A stretch of 64,000 nucleotides of DNA from assembly GCA_964501785.1 (NCBI GenBank), contig CAZCUD010000012.1, positions 1 to 64,000 of the forward strand. The letters are read 5' to 3'. The notes under the pieces were generated by a model. It ran no database searches. It was not told the origin of the DNA and was given only the letters and a program-made list of their open reading frames with translations. Each line of letters begins with the position of its first letter. Within the stretch, counting starts at the first letter, position 1. The position numbers and the translations under genes were made by a program. The stretch is from DATBSK01 sp964501785 (lineage in GTDB: Bacteria > Actinomycetota > Acidimicrobiia > IMCC26256 > PALSA-555). Below, piece after piece: positions 46,077-54,847 of this stretch.

Positions 46077-46741
46077 GGTGAACCCGCCTCTCCCGGCCCT
46101 GCAGCCCCGGGCGGACCCCAGAGCTCGATGCCGTCCTCTCCCCCGTCGACGTCGGCGAGGCGCACCCGCACGTCCTCGGCGAGCTTCGTCGGGAGGTTCT
46201 TGCCCACGAAGTCGGCCCGGATCGGCAGCTCGCGGTGTCCGCGGTCGACGAGCACGGCGAGCTGCACCGCGGGCGGTCGGCCGAGCTCGGTGAGCGCGTC
46301 GAGGGCCGCTCGCACCGTGCGACCGGTGAAGAGCACGTCGTCGACGAGCACCACGGTGCGATCCGCGACGTCGACCGGGACCTCCGTGGCGCCGAGCGGC
46401 TGCACCGCTCGCAGGCCGATGTCGTCGCGGTAGAAGGCGACGTCGAGCGCGCCGACCGGCACATCGACTCCCTCGAACGACCGGATCGCCTCGGCGAGGC
46501 GGTGGGCGATCGCGACCCCCCGGGTGTAGAGGCCGATCAGGACCAGGCCCTCGGCGCCGTGGTTGCGCTCGACGATCTCGTGGGCGATGCGGGTGTGGGC
46601 CCGGCGGAGGTCGTCGGCGCTGAACACGCCGGCCCGGAACACCAGGTCGTCGTCGCGCTCGGCACCCCCGGACACGAAACGACCGCCCCCAGGGGCGGTC
46701 GCAGGTGCGTCGGGTTGGCGTGCGCGGTCGGCGCCGGGCAT
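46073..46741 (-). CDS. pyrR: PyrR, uracil-sensing RNA-binding regulator
   Basis: A 222-residue phosphoribosyltransferase-fold protein that binds pyr mRNA in response to UMP/UTP and may have weak uracil phosphoribosyltransferase activity. The PRPP loop VVLVDDVLFTGRTVR (130-144) and YTRGVAIAHRLAEAI are diagnostic. The first 30 residues or so are an unusual Ala/Pro/Gly-rich extension; a hairpin GACCGCCCC...GGGGCGGTC lies in its DNA at 46681-46700. ATG 46741 has GGAGAGGGA just upstream, which abuts the PyrR-binding hairpin. First gene of the operon, so it controls its own translation. Confidence 0.93.
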   Translation of the reverse strand: MPGADRARQPDAPATAPGGGRFVSGGAERDDDLVFRAGVFSADDLRRAHTRIAHEIVERNHGAEGLVLIGLYTRGVAIAHRLAEAIRSFEGVDVPVGALDVAFYRDDIGLRAVQPLGATEVPVDVADRTVVLVDDVLFTGRTVRAALDALTELGRPPAVQLAVLVDRGHRELPIRADFVGKNLPTKLAEDVRVRLADVDGGEDGIELWGPPGAAGPGEAGSP

Positions 46742-46753
46742 CTCGTTCCCTCT

Positions 46754-46784
46754 CCGTAGGGGCCTCACAGGACCCCCTTCACGG
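46754..46784 (-). promoter_or_regulatory. PyrR-binding RNA hairpin in the pyr leader
   Basis: The minus strand folds as CCGU-GAA-GGGG...CCCC-U-ACGG with the terminal sequence GGUCCUGUGAGGCC. This fits the PyrR-binding-loop consensus ARUCCNGNGAGGYU at 12 of 14 positions, and the two changes are a compensated A-U to G-C pair. It has the expected lower stem, purine bulge, upper stem and NGNGA loop. Its 3' foot touches the pyrR ribosome-binding site, so PyrR would block translation, as described for mycobacteria, rather than terminate transcription. Confidence 0.85.
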
Positions 46785-46792
46785 TCCTCTCC

Positions 46793-46798
46793 TGTATA
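46793..46798 (-). promoter_or_regulatory. pyr operon -10 box (TATACA)
   Basis: TATACA on the minus strand would place the transcription start near 46786, just ahead of the PyrR hairpin. No good -35 is visible at 16-18 bases (CGGAAG region), so the promoter call rests mainly on the -10 and position. Confidence 0.4.
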
Positions 46799-46857
46799 GC
46801 ACCCGGTCGCCCCCGCTTCCGCGGATCTTCGGCCGATTCCCCTGCGACGACGGCGTG

Positions 46858-48066
46858 CTACGCCGCGTCGGCATGTCGACGCTCCTCGAGTGGACGCAAC
46901 GACCAGCTGCCGTCGCGATGGTCGACGATCGTGTGGCCGCGGTAGGTGACCAGGTCGTGATGGTCGCCGCAGAGCATGCCGAGCAGCTCGTACGTGGTGA
47001 GGCGGTGCTCGTGGAAGTCGATCGTGTGATGTCGCTCGAGCCCGTGCGTGCGATCGCACCCGCGCACCTTGCAGCGCTGATCGCGCTCGGCGATGGCCAG
47101 CTTCAAGGCCTCGGGCACGTGGCGGGTGCGAGAGACGACCGTCCGCACGTCGACCCCGTGGGTGAGCACCAGCTCGAGCAGCCCGTACGGGAGCACCGCC
47201 CGGGCGTGGGCGACCGGGATCGGTCCCACACCGGGGATCTCGCACACCTCCCCGTCCGCATCGGACGCGTCGGCCCCCGTCGAGTCCGGATGGTCGAGCA
47301 GCCGCCCGAGATCGACGCGGACGCGGGTCACAGGCGGGCCGGCCTCGGCGGTCGCACCGCGCGCGAGGTCGATCAGCGCGTCGAACCGGCGCGCCTCGTA
47401 GCTGTCGCGGGGACGCTCCGGCTCCTTGCGCGCCGCGTCGAAGCGCGCCTTCGCCAGCGGCTCGAGCGCGCGGAGCAGCTCGTCGACCTCCTCGGTCGGG
47501 CCGGAGAAGGAGCCGTGCGTCGCCATGCCCCGACGCCAGGTGCGGAGGTGGCGCTCCGACCGGGCGCGCTCGTGGGCCTCGTCGTCGTCGGACGCGGCCG
47601 CGATGACACGATCCGCGGTGTCGCGCAGCGTGCGCAGACCCTCGCGGCGGGCGACCTTCAACAGCCGGTGCTCGGCCGACGGATCGACCGACGCCGCCTT
47701 GGCCACGATCGACGCCTGCGTCTGCGACAGGGCGCCGGCGCGGTACCGCTCGTCGGTGGCCGGCAGATCGCGCAGCCGGGCTGCGGTCTTCAGCACCTCC
47801 CGGGCATGGCCTTCCGACGAACCCGAGATCCTCGCCAGCCACTGCTCGGGGCTGATCGCACTCGAGCCACGACGCCAACCGTTGGTGTCGACCGCGCGCC
47901 GTGCGAGCAGCGCCTTCGATGCCGCGCCGAGTCGTTCGATCTGCGCGCACGCCGACGCGAGCCGAGCCGCGTCGTCGCCCGCGCACGTCGCCGGGTCGAG
48001 CCCGGCCACGACCTCGCGCAGCTCCTCGGCGATCACCTCGATCGTCGGCCGGTCGCTCGTTGCCAT
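46858..48066 (-). CDS. DUF222 / HNH endonuclease domain protein (13E12-repeat-like)
   Basis: A 402-residue protein: an N-terminal helical DUF222 region (about 10-300, with GSSAISPEQWLARISG and GALSQTQASIVAKAA) and a C-terminal HNH nuclease fold RDQRCKVRGCDRTHGLERHH...LCGDHHDLV with paired cysteines. Such genes occur in many copies in actinobacteria and are thought to be mobile or phage-related nucleases; function is unproven. It stands alone between the nusB-clpS group and the pyr operon, with gaps on both sides. GC content does not obviously differ from its neighbours. Confidence 0.85.
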   Translation of the reverse strand: MATSDRPTIEVIAEELREVVAGLDPATCAGDDAARLASACAQIERLGAASKALLARRAVDTNGWRRGSSAISPEQWLARISGSSEGHAREVLKTAARLRDLPATDERYRAGALSQTQASIVAKAASVDPSAEHRLLKVARREGLRTLRDTADRVIAAASDDDEAHERARSERHLRTWRRGMATHGSFSGPTEEVDELLRALEPLAKARFDAARKEPERPRDSYEARRFDALIDLARGATAEAGPPVTRVRVDLGRLLDHPDSTGADASDADGEVCEIPGVGPIPVAHARAVLPYGLLELVLTHGVDVRTVVSRTRHVPEALKLAIAERDQRCKVRGCDRTHGLERHHTIDFHEHRLTTYELLGMLCGDHHDLVTYRGHTIVDHRDGSWSLRPLEERRHADAA

Positions 48067-48193
48067 GACCCGAGCATGACAGGGGGGTATGACAGTCGAC
48101 CGCGCAGCCGCCGAGGCGCGTCCGGACCACCCCTGCTCGCGCGTCGCGCGGGTGGCTCACCGTCACATGCCCGCGACGCGCGTCAGCGGATGG

Positions 48194-48721
48194 CTAGCCC
48201 GGCAGGTCGCCGAGGAGGACCTCGACGAGCTCTCCTTCGAGGTACGTCAGCCACGAGTACACCGCGACGACCGCGGCCTGCGGGTCGGAGGGGTCGACGT
48301 CGCCGAAGTCGGAGTCGTCGGTGACGCCCAGGCGCGTGCCGAGCGCGAGGCGCGCGTCGTTGAGCACGCCGAGCAGCGCGGGCACGTCGTCGGGACCGAG
48401 CTGCACGACGAGCATGCCGCGGCGACCCGACTCCGCGTGCTCCAGCGCGCCGACCACCCGGGCCAACGCGTCGAGCCGGTCGCGGAGCAGCTCCGGGTGC
48501 ACGAGCGCCTGCCACTCGTCCTCGCTCTCTTCCTCCGTCGGGTCGAGGTAGGCGCGAGGGAAGAGGCGGGCCCGGGCCTCATCGGTGCCCGAGTCGTCCT
48601 CGTAGAGGCCCCGCAGCTGCTCGGGGAGGTCGCGCAGGAGCTCGAGCTCGGGCTCCGCGAGGCGCATGCGCAGCCCCTCCCCCGCTCGTTCGAAGCGAGC
48701 GCGGTCGAACAGCGCGCTCAT
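48194..48721 (-). CDS. DUF2017 family protein
   Basis: A 175-residue acidic, mostly helical protein with FDRARFERAGEGLRMRLAEP, LLRDLPEQLRGLY and a C-terminal AVVAVYSWLTYLEGELVEVL. DUF2017 genes commonly follow clpS in actinobacteria, as here; no biochemical role is known, and a link to Clp-mediated proteolysis is only suggested by position. ATG 48721 is preferred to GTG 48727. Confidence 0.78.
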   Translation of the reverse strand: MSALFDRARFERAGEGLRMRLAEPELELLRDLPEQLRGLYEDDSGTDEARARLFPRAYLDPTEEESEDEWQALVHPELLRDRLDALARVVGALEHAESGRRGMLVVQLGPDDVPALLGVLNDARLALGTRLGVTDDSDFGDVDPSDPQAAVVAVYSWLTYLEGELVEVLLGDLPG

Positions 48722-48746
48722 CGGCACACGCCCGTCGACCGCGTCG

Positions 48747-49058
48747 TCATCCGGGGTGCTCCATCGTCGCCCAGAGCCCGTGGGCGTGCAGGCGGGCGAC
48801 GTCGGCCTCGGCCTTCTCCCGGTTGCCCTCCGACACCGCCGCCTTGCCCTCGTGGTGGACCTGCTGCATGAGCCGGGTCGCCTTCTCGCGCGAGTAGCCG
48901 AACAGCTTCTGGAAGACGTACACGACGTACGACATCAGGTTCACCGGGTCGTTCCAGACGATCACGATCCACGGCTTGTCGGTGACGACCACGTCGTCGA
49001 CGTCGGGCTCGCCGACCTCGACCGGGGCCACGGACGCGCGCGTGGTCGCGGCGCTCAT
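48747..49058 (-). CDS. clpS: ClpS adaptor of the N-degron pathway
   Basis: A 103-residue adaptor that delivers proteins with destabilising N-termini to ClpAP/ClpCP. The core IVIVWNDPVNLMSYVVYVFQ contains the Asn-Asp pair that binds the substrate N-terminus, followed by KATRLMQQVHHEGKAAV. The N-terminal 25 residues are a flexible tail. It overlaps nusB by 4 bases. Confidence 0.93.
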   Translation of the reverse strand: MSAATTRASVAPVEVGEPDVDDVVVTDKPWIVIVWNDPVNLMSYVVYVFQKLFGYSREKATRLMQQVHHEGKAAVSEGNREKAEADVARLHAHGLWATMEHPG

Positions 49059-49447
49059 GGCCGTAGCTCGGCCGCCATGCGCGAGAGCAGCGCGTTCACG
49101 AACCGTCCGGAGTCGCCGGTGGAGTACCGGGTCGCGAGCTCGACCGCCTCGTCGATGATGACCCCGGTGGGCAGGTCGGGCTCCCAGCCCAGCTCGTAGG
49201 TGCCGATGCGCAGGAGCGCCCGGTCGACGGCCGGCATCCGGTCGACCGCCCAGCGCTCGGAGAGCTTCGACAGGTGGGCGTCGATCTCGTCCCGGTGCGC
49301 GGCGACGCCCTCGACCAGCCGTTGGGCGTACGGGTCGGGAGCCACCGGGAGGTCGTCGAGCAGCACGTCGGCCTCGGCATCCCTCGACTCGATCTCGTAG
49401 CAGAGCTCGAGCGCTCGCTCACGCGCCTCGCGTCGGGTCGCCGCCAT
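49055..49447 (-). CDS. nusB: transcription antitermination factor NusB
   Basis: A 130-residue all-helical protein with RREARERALELCYEIE, AVDRALLRIGTYELGWEPDLP and VIIDEAVELATRYSTGDSGRFVNALL. It binds boxA RNA with NusE during rRNA transcription; a boxA-like element lies in the rrn leader at 559-580. ATG 49447 overlaps the efp stop (ATGA). Confidence 0.95.
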   Translation of the reverse strand: MAATRREARERALELCYEIESRDAEADVLLDDLPVAPDPYAQRLVEGVAAHRDEIDAHLSKLSERWAVDRMPAVDRALLRIGTYELGWEPDLPTGVIIDEAVELATRYSTGDSGRFVNALLSRMAAELRP

Positions 49448-50007
49448 CAGGCCCGCGCGAGGTAGTCCCCCGTGCGCGTGTCGACCTTCACCTTCTCACC
49501 GGGCTCGATGAAGAGGGGAACCTGCACGACCAGGCCGGTCTCGAGCGTGGCGGGCTTGCGGGCACCCGACACGCGATCGCCCTGCACACCTGGCTCCGTC
49601 TCGGCGATCGTGAGCTCCACGGCGGCGGGCAGCTCGACGCCGACGACCGCGCCGTCGTACATCGGCAGCACCGCGGTGTCGCCTTCCTTCAGGTAGTTGA
49701 TCGCGTCGCCCAGGTCGCTCGCCTCGACGTGCACCTGGTCGAAGCTCTCGTTGTCCATGAACACGAGGCTGGAGGACTCGCGGTAGAGGTACTGCATCTC
49801 GCGCTTGTCGATGACCGCGAGCGGCACCTTCTCGTCGGCCCGGAACGTCTTGTCGATGACCGCGCCGGTGCGGAAGTTCTTCAGCTTCGTGCGCACGAAG
49901 GCGCCGCCCTTGCCGGGCTTGACGTGCTGGAACTCGACGATGGTCATCAGGCCCTCGGGGAGGTTGAGGGACATGCCGTTCTTCAGGTCGTTGGTGGACA
50001 CACTCAT
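49447..50007 (-). CDS. efp: elongation factor P
   Basis: EF-P relieves ribosome stalling at proline runs. The 186-residue protein has three beta-barrel domains; the tip loop is VKPGKGGAFVRTK with Lys33. No modification enzyme (EpmA, EarP, YmfI) is visible here. The Pro-rich MltG N-terminus and Arg/Pro-rich stretches in this genome are likely clients. ATG 50007 overlaps the pepQ stop (ATGA). Confidence 0.96.
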   Translation of the reverse strand: MSVSTNDLKNGMSLNLPEGLMTIVEFQHVKPGKGGAFVRTKLKNFRTGAVIDKTFRADEKVPLAVIDKREMQYLYRESSSLVFMDNESFDQVHVEASDLGDAINYLKEGDTAVLPMYDGAVVGVELPAAVELTIAETEPGVQGDRVSGARKPATLETGLVVQVPLFIEPGEKVKVDTRTGDYLARA

Positions 50008-51119
50008 GCGGCGCTCTCGATCGAAAGGGTCTTCGGGAAGGCGGTGAGGGCGTCGGCACCGGCCTCGGTGACGACGACCGTGTCCTCGAGGCGGACGCCA
50101 CCGACGCCCGGGAGGTAGACGCCGGGCTCGACCGTCACGACGACACCCTCCGTCAAGGTACCACCGGCCGCCTTCGCGACCCTCGGCGACTCGTGGATCT
50201 CGAGGCCGACGCCGTGACCGGTGCCGTGCGAGAACTCCGCACCCCATCCGGCGGCCTCGATGACCGCGCGGCTCGCCCGGTCGACGTCGGCACACGCGAC
50301 GCCCGCCGCGACCGCGTCGCGACCGGCCGACTGGCTCTCCCGGACGACGTCCCAGAGCCGGCGCGCGTCCGGGCCGGGATCGCCGACGCTCACGGTTCGC
50401 GTCATGTCGGAGCAGTAGCCGTCGACGATGCAGCCGAAGTCGATGACCACCAGCTCGCCGTGCTCCACCGCTCGGTCGCTCGGCCGCGCGTGCGGCAGCG
50501 CGCCGTTCGGCCCGGACGCGACGATCGTGTCGAAGCTGGTGCCCGACGCGCCTCGTTCGCGCATGGCGACCTCGAGGGCGAGGGCGAAGCCGCGCTCGGT
50601 CGGCCGCTCGGCGAGGAGCGGGAGCGTGGCCGCGAGCGCGTCGTCGGCGATCGCGCACGCGGCCCGGATCCGCGCCACCTCGCCCGGCTCCTTCACGAGC
50701 CGCAGACCCTCGACGACCTCCGTCGTGGCCACCAGCTCGACGCCGGCGAACGTGTCGGCGAACGCCCGCTGCTGCGCCCAGGAGACGCTCTGGGCCTCGA
50801 GCCCGAGGCTCGTGAGGGGGGCCACCAGCTCGGTGAGCCGCGCGAGCTGATCGGCATGGCCCGCGACCACGATGTCGGCCTCGACCCCCGCCGCGTCGAG
50901 CTGCTCGTGCGACTGCGTGTCGTAGCGACCGTCGGTGAGCAGGACGACCCGCTCGGGGGTGACCAGGACCATGCCGGCCGAACCGGAGAACCCCGTCAGG
51001 TAGCGCACGTTGGGGAGCCACGTGACCAGGAGCGCCTCGCAGCCCGCCGCGGGCAGGCGCTCGACCACGCGCCCGGCACGGCCCGCCACGTCCATCGCCG
51101 GCAGCGAGCCGACGCTCAT
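50004..51119 (-). CDS. pepQ: Xaa-Pro peptidase (M24B family)
   Basis: A 371-residue pita-bread-fold metalloaminopeptidase or dipeptidase acting on Xaa-Pro bonds. The metal ligands are seen in VIDFGCIVDGYCSDMTRT, HGTGHGVGLEIHE, VVTVEPGVY and GGVRLEDTVVVT. The N-terminal domain (about 1-125) is of creatinase type. ATG 51119 overlaps the aroQ stop. aroQ-pepQ-efp-nusB is a conserved order. Aminopeptidase versus dipeptidase activity cannot be decided. Confidence 0.9.
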   Translation of the reverse strand: MSVGSLPAMDVAGRAGRVVERLPAAGCEALLVTWLPNVRYLTGFSGSAGMVLVTPERVVLLTDGRYDTQSHEQLDAAGVEADIVVAGHADQLARLTELVAPLTSLGLEAQSVSWAQQRAFADTFAGVELVATTEVVEGLRLVKEPGEVARIRAACAIADDALAATLPLLAERPTERGFALALEVAMRERGASGTSFDTIVASGPNGALPHARPSDRAVEHGELVVIDFGCIVDGYCSDMTRTVSVGDPGPDARRLWDVVRESQSAGRDAVAAGVACADVDRASRAVIEAAGWGAEFSHGTGHGVGLEIHESPRVAKAAGGTLTEGVVVTVEPGVYLPGVGGVRLEDTVVVTEAGADALTAFPKTLSIESAA

Positions 51120-51559
51120 CCCGGCCGCTCCTCCAACGCCCCCACCGCGGCCTCGACCGCGAGGCGGTAGCCCCGGCGACCGAAGCCGGCGACCGTGCCG
51201 GTGACGTAGGGCGCGACGACCGATCGGCGTCGCCACTCCTCGCGGGACGACGGGTTGGACAGGTGCAGCTCGACCTTGACGCCGTCGTAGGCGGCGAGCG
51301 CGTCCGCGATCGCGTAGGACGAGTGCGTGTAGGCGGCCGGGTTGATCACGATCGCCGCGCACCGACCTCGAGCGCCCTGGATCGCGTCGACGAGCTCACC
51401 TTCGTGGTTGGACTGGACGTGCTCGAGCTCGTGGCCGACCGCCTCGGCCGCCGCCCGCGCGTCGCCGACGCAGTCGTCGAGCGTGTCGGAGCCGTAGACG
51501 TCGGGCTCGCGGTCGCCGAGGAGGTTCAGGTTCGGGCCGGAGATGAGCAGGATCAGCAC
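51116..51559 (-). CDS. aroQ: 3-dehydroquinate dehydratase, type II
   Basis: Third step of the shikimate pathway. The 147-residue protein has SGPNLNLLGDREPDVYG (general-base Tyr22 at its end), QSNHEGELVDAI, VINPAAYTHSSYAIADAL and the HLSNPSSREEWR substrate loop. Start is GTG 51559, 6 bases after aroB. Confidence 0.95.
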   Translation of the reverse strand: MLILLISGPNLNLLGDREPDVYGSDTLDDCVGDARAAAEAVGHELEHVQSNHEGELVDAIQGARGRCAAIVINPAAYTHSSYAIADALAAYDGVKVELHLSNPSSREEWRRRSVVAPYVTGTVAGFGRRGYRLAVEAAVGALEERPG

Positions 51560-51565
51560 AGCTGC

Positions 51566-52636
51566 TCAGGCTTCCACTGCCGAGAACGCCGCGTCGAGCG
51601 CTCGTGGCGGCGGGTCGTCGACGAGCTCCAGGCCCTCGGGACCCGGCAGCACGAAGGTCAGCCCCCCGCGGGCCTTCTTGTCGCGCTTCATCACCGCGAG
51701 CAGCTCGTCACGATCCGCGTCGCCGGGGACGGCGACCGGGAGCCCGAGCCCCGCGACGACGCCGTGCACGCGGTCGACCTCGTCGAGCCCCACCCGCTCG
51801 AGCGAGTGCGCCAGGTTGACCGCGAACACCAGGCCGATCGCCACCGCCTCCCCGTGCGCGATCGGCGTGCCACCGGTCGCCGAGCTCGTCTCGAGCGCGT
51901 GGGCGAGGGTGTGCCCGTAGTTGAGCGTCGCCCGCGCGCCCGACCGTTCGTGCGGATCGCCGGCGACGACCCCCGCCTTGATCGCCGCGCACTCGGCGAC
52001 GAGCTCGGCGAGCACGTCGGGGTCGCGCGCGAGCACGCGGTCGGCGTGGAGGCGGAGCAGGTCGACGACGCCCTTGCCCTCGGGCATCAGCGCGTACTTC
52101 GCGACCTCGCCGAGGCCGCTGCGGAAGTCGGCGGCGGGCAGCGTCTCGAGCGCCGCCGTGTCGGCGAGCACGGCGACCGGCTGGTGGAAGGCACCGACCA
52201 GGTTCTTGCCCTCGGGGAGGTTCACTGCCGTCTTCCCGCCGATGGCCGCGTCCACCTGACCGAGGAGCGTCGTCGGCGCCTGCACCACGTCGATGCCCCG
52301 GTGGTAGATCGCCGCCGCGAAGCCCGCGGTGTCACCTACCACCCCACCCCCGAGCGCCACGACCGCGTCGCCGCGCAGCACCCCGCGGCGCGCCATCTCG
52401 GAGCAGAGCTCCCCCACGCTGCTCAGGCTCTTCGCGTGCTCGCCGTCGCCGATCGTGAGCACGGTCGCGTCGCCGACCACCGCGGCGAACCGGGCACCGA
52501 GCGCGTCACGGATGGTCGCCTGGGTGACGACGACGACCCGCCGGTAGCGCGCACGGATCGCCTCGACCTCGGCGAGCGCGTCGGGCCCGACGAGCACGTC
52601 ATAGGGATCCTCGACCGCGACCGTCACGCGGCGCAT
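51566..52636 (-). CDS. aroB: 3-dehydroquinate synthase
   Basis: It cyclises DAHP. The 356-residue protein has the NAD site GGGVVGDTAGFAAAIYHRG, the zinc ligands in GLGEVAKYAL, LNYGHTLAHALE and HGEAVAIG. ATG 52636 overlaps aroK by 13 bases; the longer frame upstream lies inside aroK. Confidence 0.96.
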   Translation of the reverse strand: MRRVTVAVEDPYDVLVGPDALAEVEAIRARYRRVVVVTQATIRDALGARFAAVVGDATVLTIGDGEHAKSLSSVGELCSEMARRGVLRGDAVVALGGGVVGDTAGFAAAIYHRGIDVVQAPTTLLGQVDAAIGGKTAVNLPEGKNLVGAFHQPVAVLADTAALETLPAADFRSGLGEVAKYALMPEGKGVVDLLRLHADRVLARDPDVLAELVAECAAIKAGVVAGDPHERSGARATLNYGHTLAHALETSSATGGTPIAHGEAVAIGLVFAVNLAHSLERVGLDEVDRVHGVVAGLGLPVAVPGDADRDELLAVMKRDKKARGGLTFVLPGPEGLELVDDPPPRALDAAFSAVEA

Positions 52637-53172
52637 GCCGCGACCTCCTCCAGCACCCGCTCGGCGACGGCCTCGGGCGTCGACGACTCGGTGTCGATCG
52701 CCACGTCGGCCACGGCCTCGTAGGCCCCCGCCCGCAGCGCTTCCAGCCGCCGCAACGTCTCGACGGGGCTCCCGTCGGCGAGCAGTGGACGATCGCCGGT
52801 CTCGGCGACGCGCGCCGCCAAGCGCTCGGGGCTCGCGCGGAGCCACACCACGACACCGCTCGCGCCGAGCACCCGGCGGTTCGCCCGGTCGAGCGCCGCG
52901 CCACCCCCGCACGAGATGACGAGCGGTTCCGGCGAGGCGCAGGCGTCGGCGACCGCGACGCGCTCCATGGCCCGGAACTCGCCCTCGCCGTCGGTCGCGA
53001 AGATCTCCGCCACGGTACGGCCCGCCGTCGCCTCGACGATCTCGTCGGTGTCGACGAACGGGCGGCCCATCCGGGCGGCGACGATCGGCCCGACCGTCGA
53101 CTTCCCTGCACCCATGAGGCCGATGAGGACGACGTGGCGTCGCTCGGCCGCGCCGCCGGAGGCACGCGTCAT
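52624..53172 (-). CDS. aroK: shikimate kinase
   Basis: A 182-residue P-loop kinase with GLMGAGKSTVG (18-28), the shikimate-binding DTDEIVE (41-47), the GEGEFRAMER segment, SCGGGA and the lid GDRPLLADGS. ATG 53172 overlaps the aroC stop (ATGA). Confidence 0.95.
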   Translation of the reverse strand: MTRASGGAAERRHVVLIGLMGAGKSTVGPIVAARMGRPFVDTDEIVEATAGRTVAEIFATDGEGEFRAMERVAVADACASPEPLVISCGGGAALDRANRRVLGASGVVVWLRASPERLAARVAETGDRPLLADGSPVETLRRLEALRAGAYEAVADVAIDTESSTPEAVAERVLEEVAACAA

Positions 53173-54320
53173 CCGAGCGAGGCGAGGTACGCGTCGTGGT
53201 TGCGCACCAGCTCGGTCACCGAGTCGCCACCGAACTTGCGCATCGCCTCGTCGGCGAGCACCAGTGCGACCATCGTCTCCGCGACCACTCCCGCCGCGGG
53301 CACCGCGGTCACGTCGGTGCGCTCCTTGAAGGAGACGGTCTCCTCCTTCGTGTCGACGTCGACCGTGCGCAGCACCGGTCGGTTGAGCGTCGCGAGGGGC
53401 TTCATCGCCGCCCGCGCGACGAGGAGATCCCCCGTGGTCATCCCGCCTTCGGTGCCCCCGGCGCGGGTCGACTCGCGGTGGTAGCCGGCCGACTCGTCCC
53501 AGAGGATCTCGTCGTGCGCCTCGCTCCCCCGGCGCGTGGCGACCTCGAAGCCGTCGCCCATCTCGACGCCCTTCATCGCCTGGATGCTCATCAGCGCCTG
53601 CGCGAGGCGGCCGTCGATCCGTCGGTCCCAGTGGACGTGCGAGCCCAGGCCGGGCGGGACGCCGTACCCGAGCACCTCGAGCACGCCCCCGAGCGAGTCG
53701 CCGTCCTTGGCCGCGGCCTCGACCGCGGCGATCATCGCCGCCTCCGACTGCGGGTCGAAGCAGCGCACGGGCGAGGCGTCGACGGCGTCGAGATCGGCGG
53801 GCTTCGGCCGCTGCTCGGCGTCGGCGCGCACGTCACCGAGCGCGAGCACGTGGCTGATCACGTTCACGCCGATCTGGGCGAGGAGCTGCTTCGCGACGGC
53901 TCCGGCGGCCACCCGCGCCGCCGTCTCTCGGGCGGAGGCCCGCTCGAGCACGTCGCGGGCGTCGTCGAACCCGTACTTCTGCATCCCGACGAGGTCGGCA
54001 TGACCGGGGCGGGGCTGGCGCAGCGGCTTCTGGGTCGCCCCGGGCGCGGGCGACATCTCCTCCTGCCACTTCGGCCACTCGGTGTTGCGGACGAGGATCG
54101 CGACCGGCGAGCCCAGGGTCCGACCGTGGCGCACGCCGCCGAGCAGCTCGAGCTCGTCGCGCTCGAAGCGCATGCGGGGACCGCGACCGAAGCCGAGCCG
54201 GCGGCGGGCCAGCTCGGCACCGACGTCCTCGACGGTGACGGGGAGTCCGGCAGGGAGCCCTTCGACCACGACCACGAGCGCGGGGCCGTGCGACTCACCC
54301 GCCGTCAGGAAGCGCAGCAC
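53169..54320 (-). CDS. aroC: chorismate synthase
   Basis: It makes chorismate from EPSP with reduced FMN. The 383-residue protein shows LTAGESHGPALV at the N-terminus, RRLGFGRGPRMRFE, QPRPGHADLVGMQKYG and ASARETAARVAAG. GTG 54320 is the start. A 59-base gap separates it from the prepilin peptidase gene. EPSP synthase (aroA) is not in the window. Confidence 0.96.
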   Translation of the reverse strand: MLRFLTAGESHGPALVVVVEGLPAGLPVTVEDVGAELARRRLGFGRGPRMRFERDELELLGGVRHGRTLGSPVAILVRNTEWPKWQEEMSPAPGATQKPLRQPRPGHADLVGMQKYGFDDARDVLERASARETAARVAAGAVAKQLLAQIGVNVISHVLALGDVRADAEQRPKPADLDAVDASPVRCFDPQSEAAMIAAVEAAAKDGDSLGGVLEVLGYGVPPGLGSHVHWDRRIDGRLAQALMSIQAMKGVEMGDGFEVATRRGSEAHDEILWDESAGYHRESTRAGGTEGGMTTGDLLVARAAMKPLATLNRPVLRTVDVDTKEETVSFKERTDVTAVPAAGVVAETMVALVLADEAMRKFGGDSVTELVRNHDAYLASLG

Positions 54321-54379
54321 GTGATCCTCTTTCCGGTTCCCCCCAGGTTACCGGCGGGCCTCGCGCGACCTCCGGCCAA

Positions 54380-54838
54380 TCACACCGCCGCGCCGAGACC
54401 CACGAGGGCTCCCGTAGCGAGGAACGGACCCAGCGGCAGCCCGTCGTCGAGCGCGCGACGGCACACCAGGACGAGCCCCGCGGCGGCGAGGCCCGCCAGC
54501 ACCACGCCCGCCAGGAGCCCGACCGCCGCCACACCGGTGCCGAGCCAGCCGAGGTCGAGCGCGATCAGGCCCACCAGCCGGACGTCGCCGAAGCCCAGGC
54601 CGGTCGGTGAGGCCCCGTGCAGGGCCCATGCGACGGCAAGCGCGGCGGCTCCGCAGGCGAGCGAACGCACCAGCGGCATCGGTGCGCCCTCGATCGCGGC
54701 GAGGAGCACGAACCACACGAGCGAGGCGCTCGCGACCCCGTGGACGATCCGCTTCGGGAGTCGCCGCTCGCGCACGTCGACGATCGACAGGACGGCCAGC
54801 GCGGACACGAGCACGACGTAGACGGGGAGCGCGGTCAC
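54380..54838 (-). CDS. A24 family prepilin peptidase, catalytic domain only
   Basis: A 152-residue membrane protein with about five hydrophobic segments. The two aspartates of type IV prepilin peptidases are visible in VDVRERRLPKRI (Asp21) and GLGFGDVRLVGLIAL (about Asp85). The N-terminal methylase domain with its cysteines is absent, as in short archaeal/actinobacterial forms. No pilin or tad gene is nearby; sitting between aroE and aroC is common in actinobacteria. GTG 54838 starts 9 bases after aroE. Confidence 0.85.
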   Translation of the reverse strand: MTALPVYVVLVSALAVLSIVDVRERRLPKRIVHGVASASLVWFVLLAAIEGAPMPLVRSLACGAAALAVAWALHGASPTGLGFGDVRLVGLIALDLGWLGTGVAAVGLLAGVVLAGLAAAGLVLVCRRALDDGLPLGPFLATGALVGLGAAV

Positions 54839-54847
54839 GGGCGCCCC

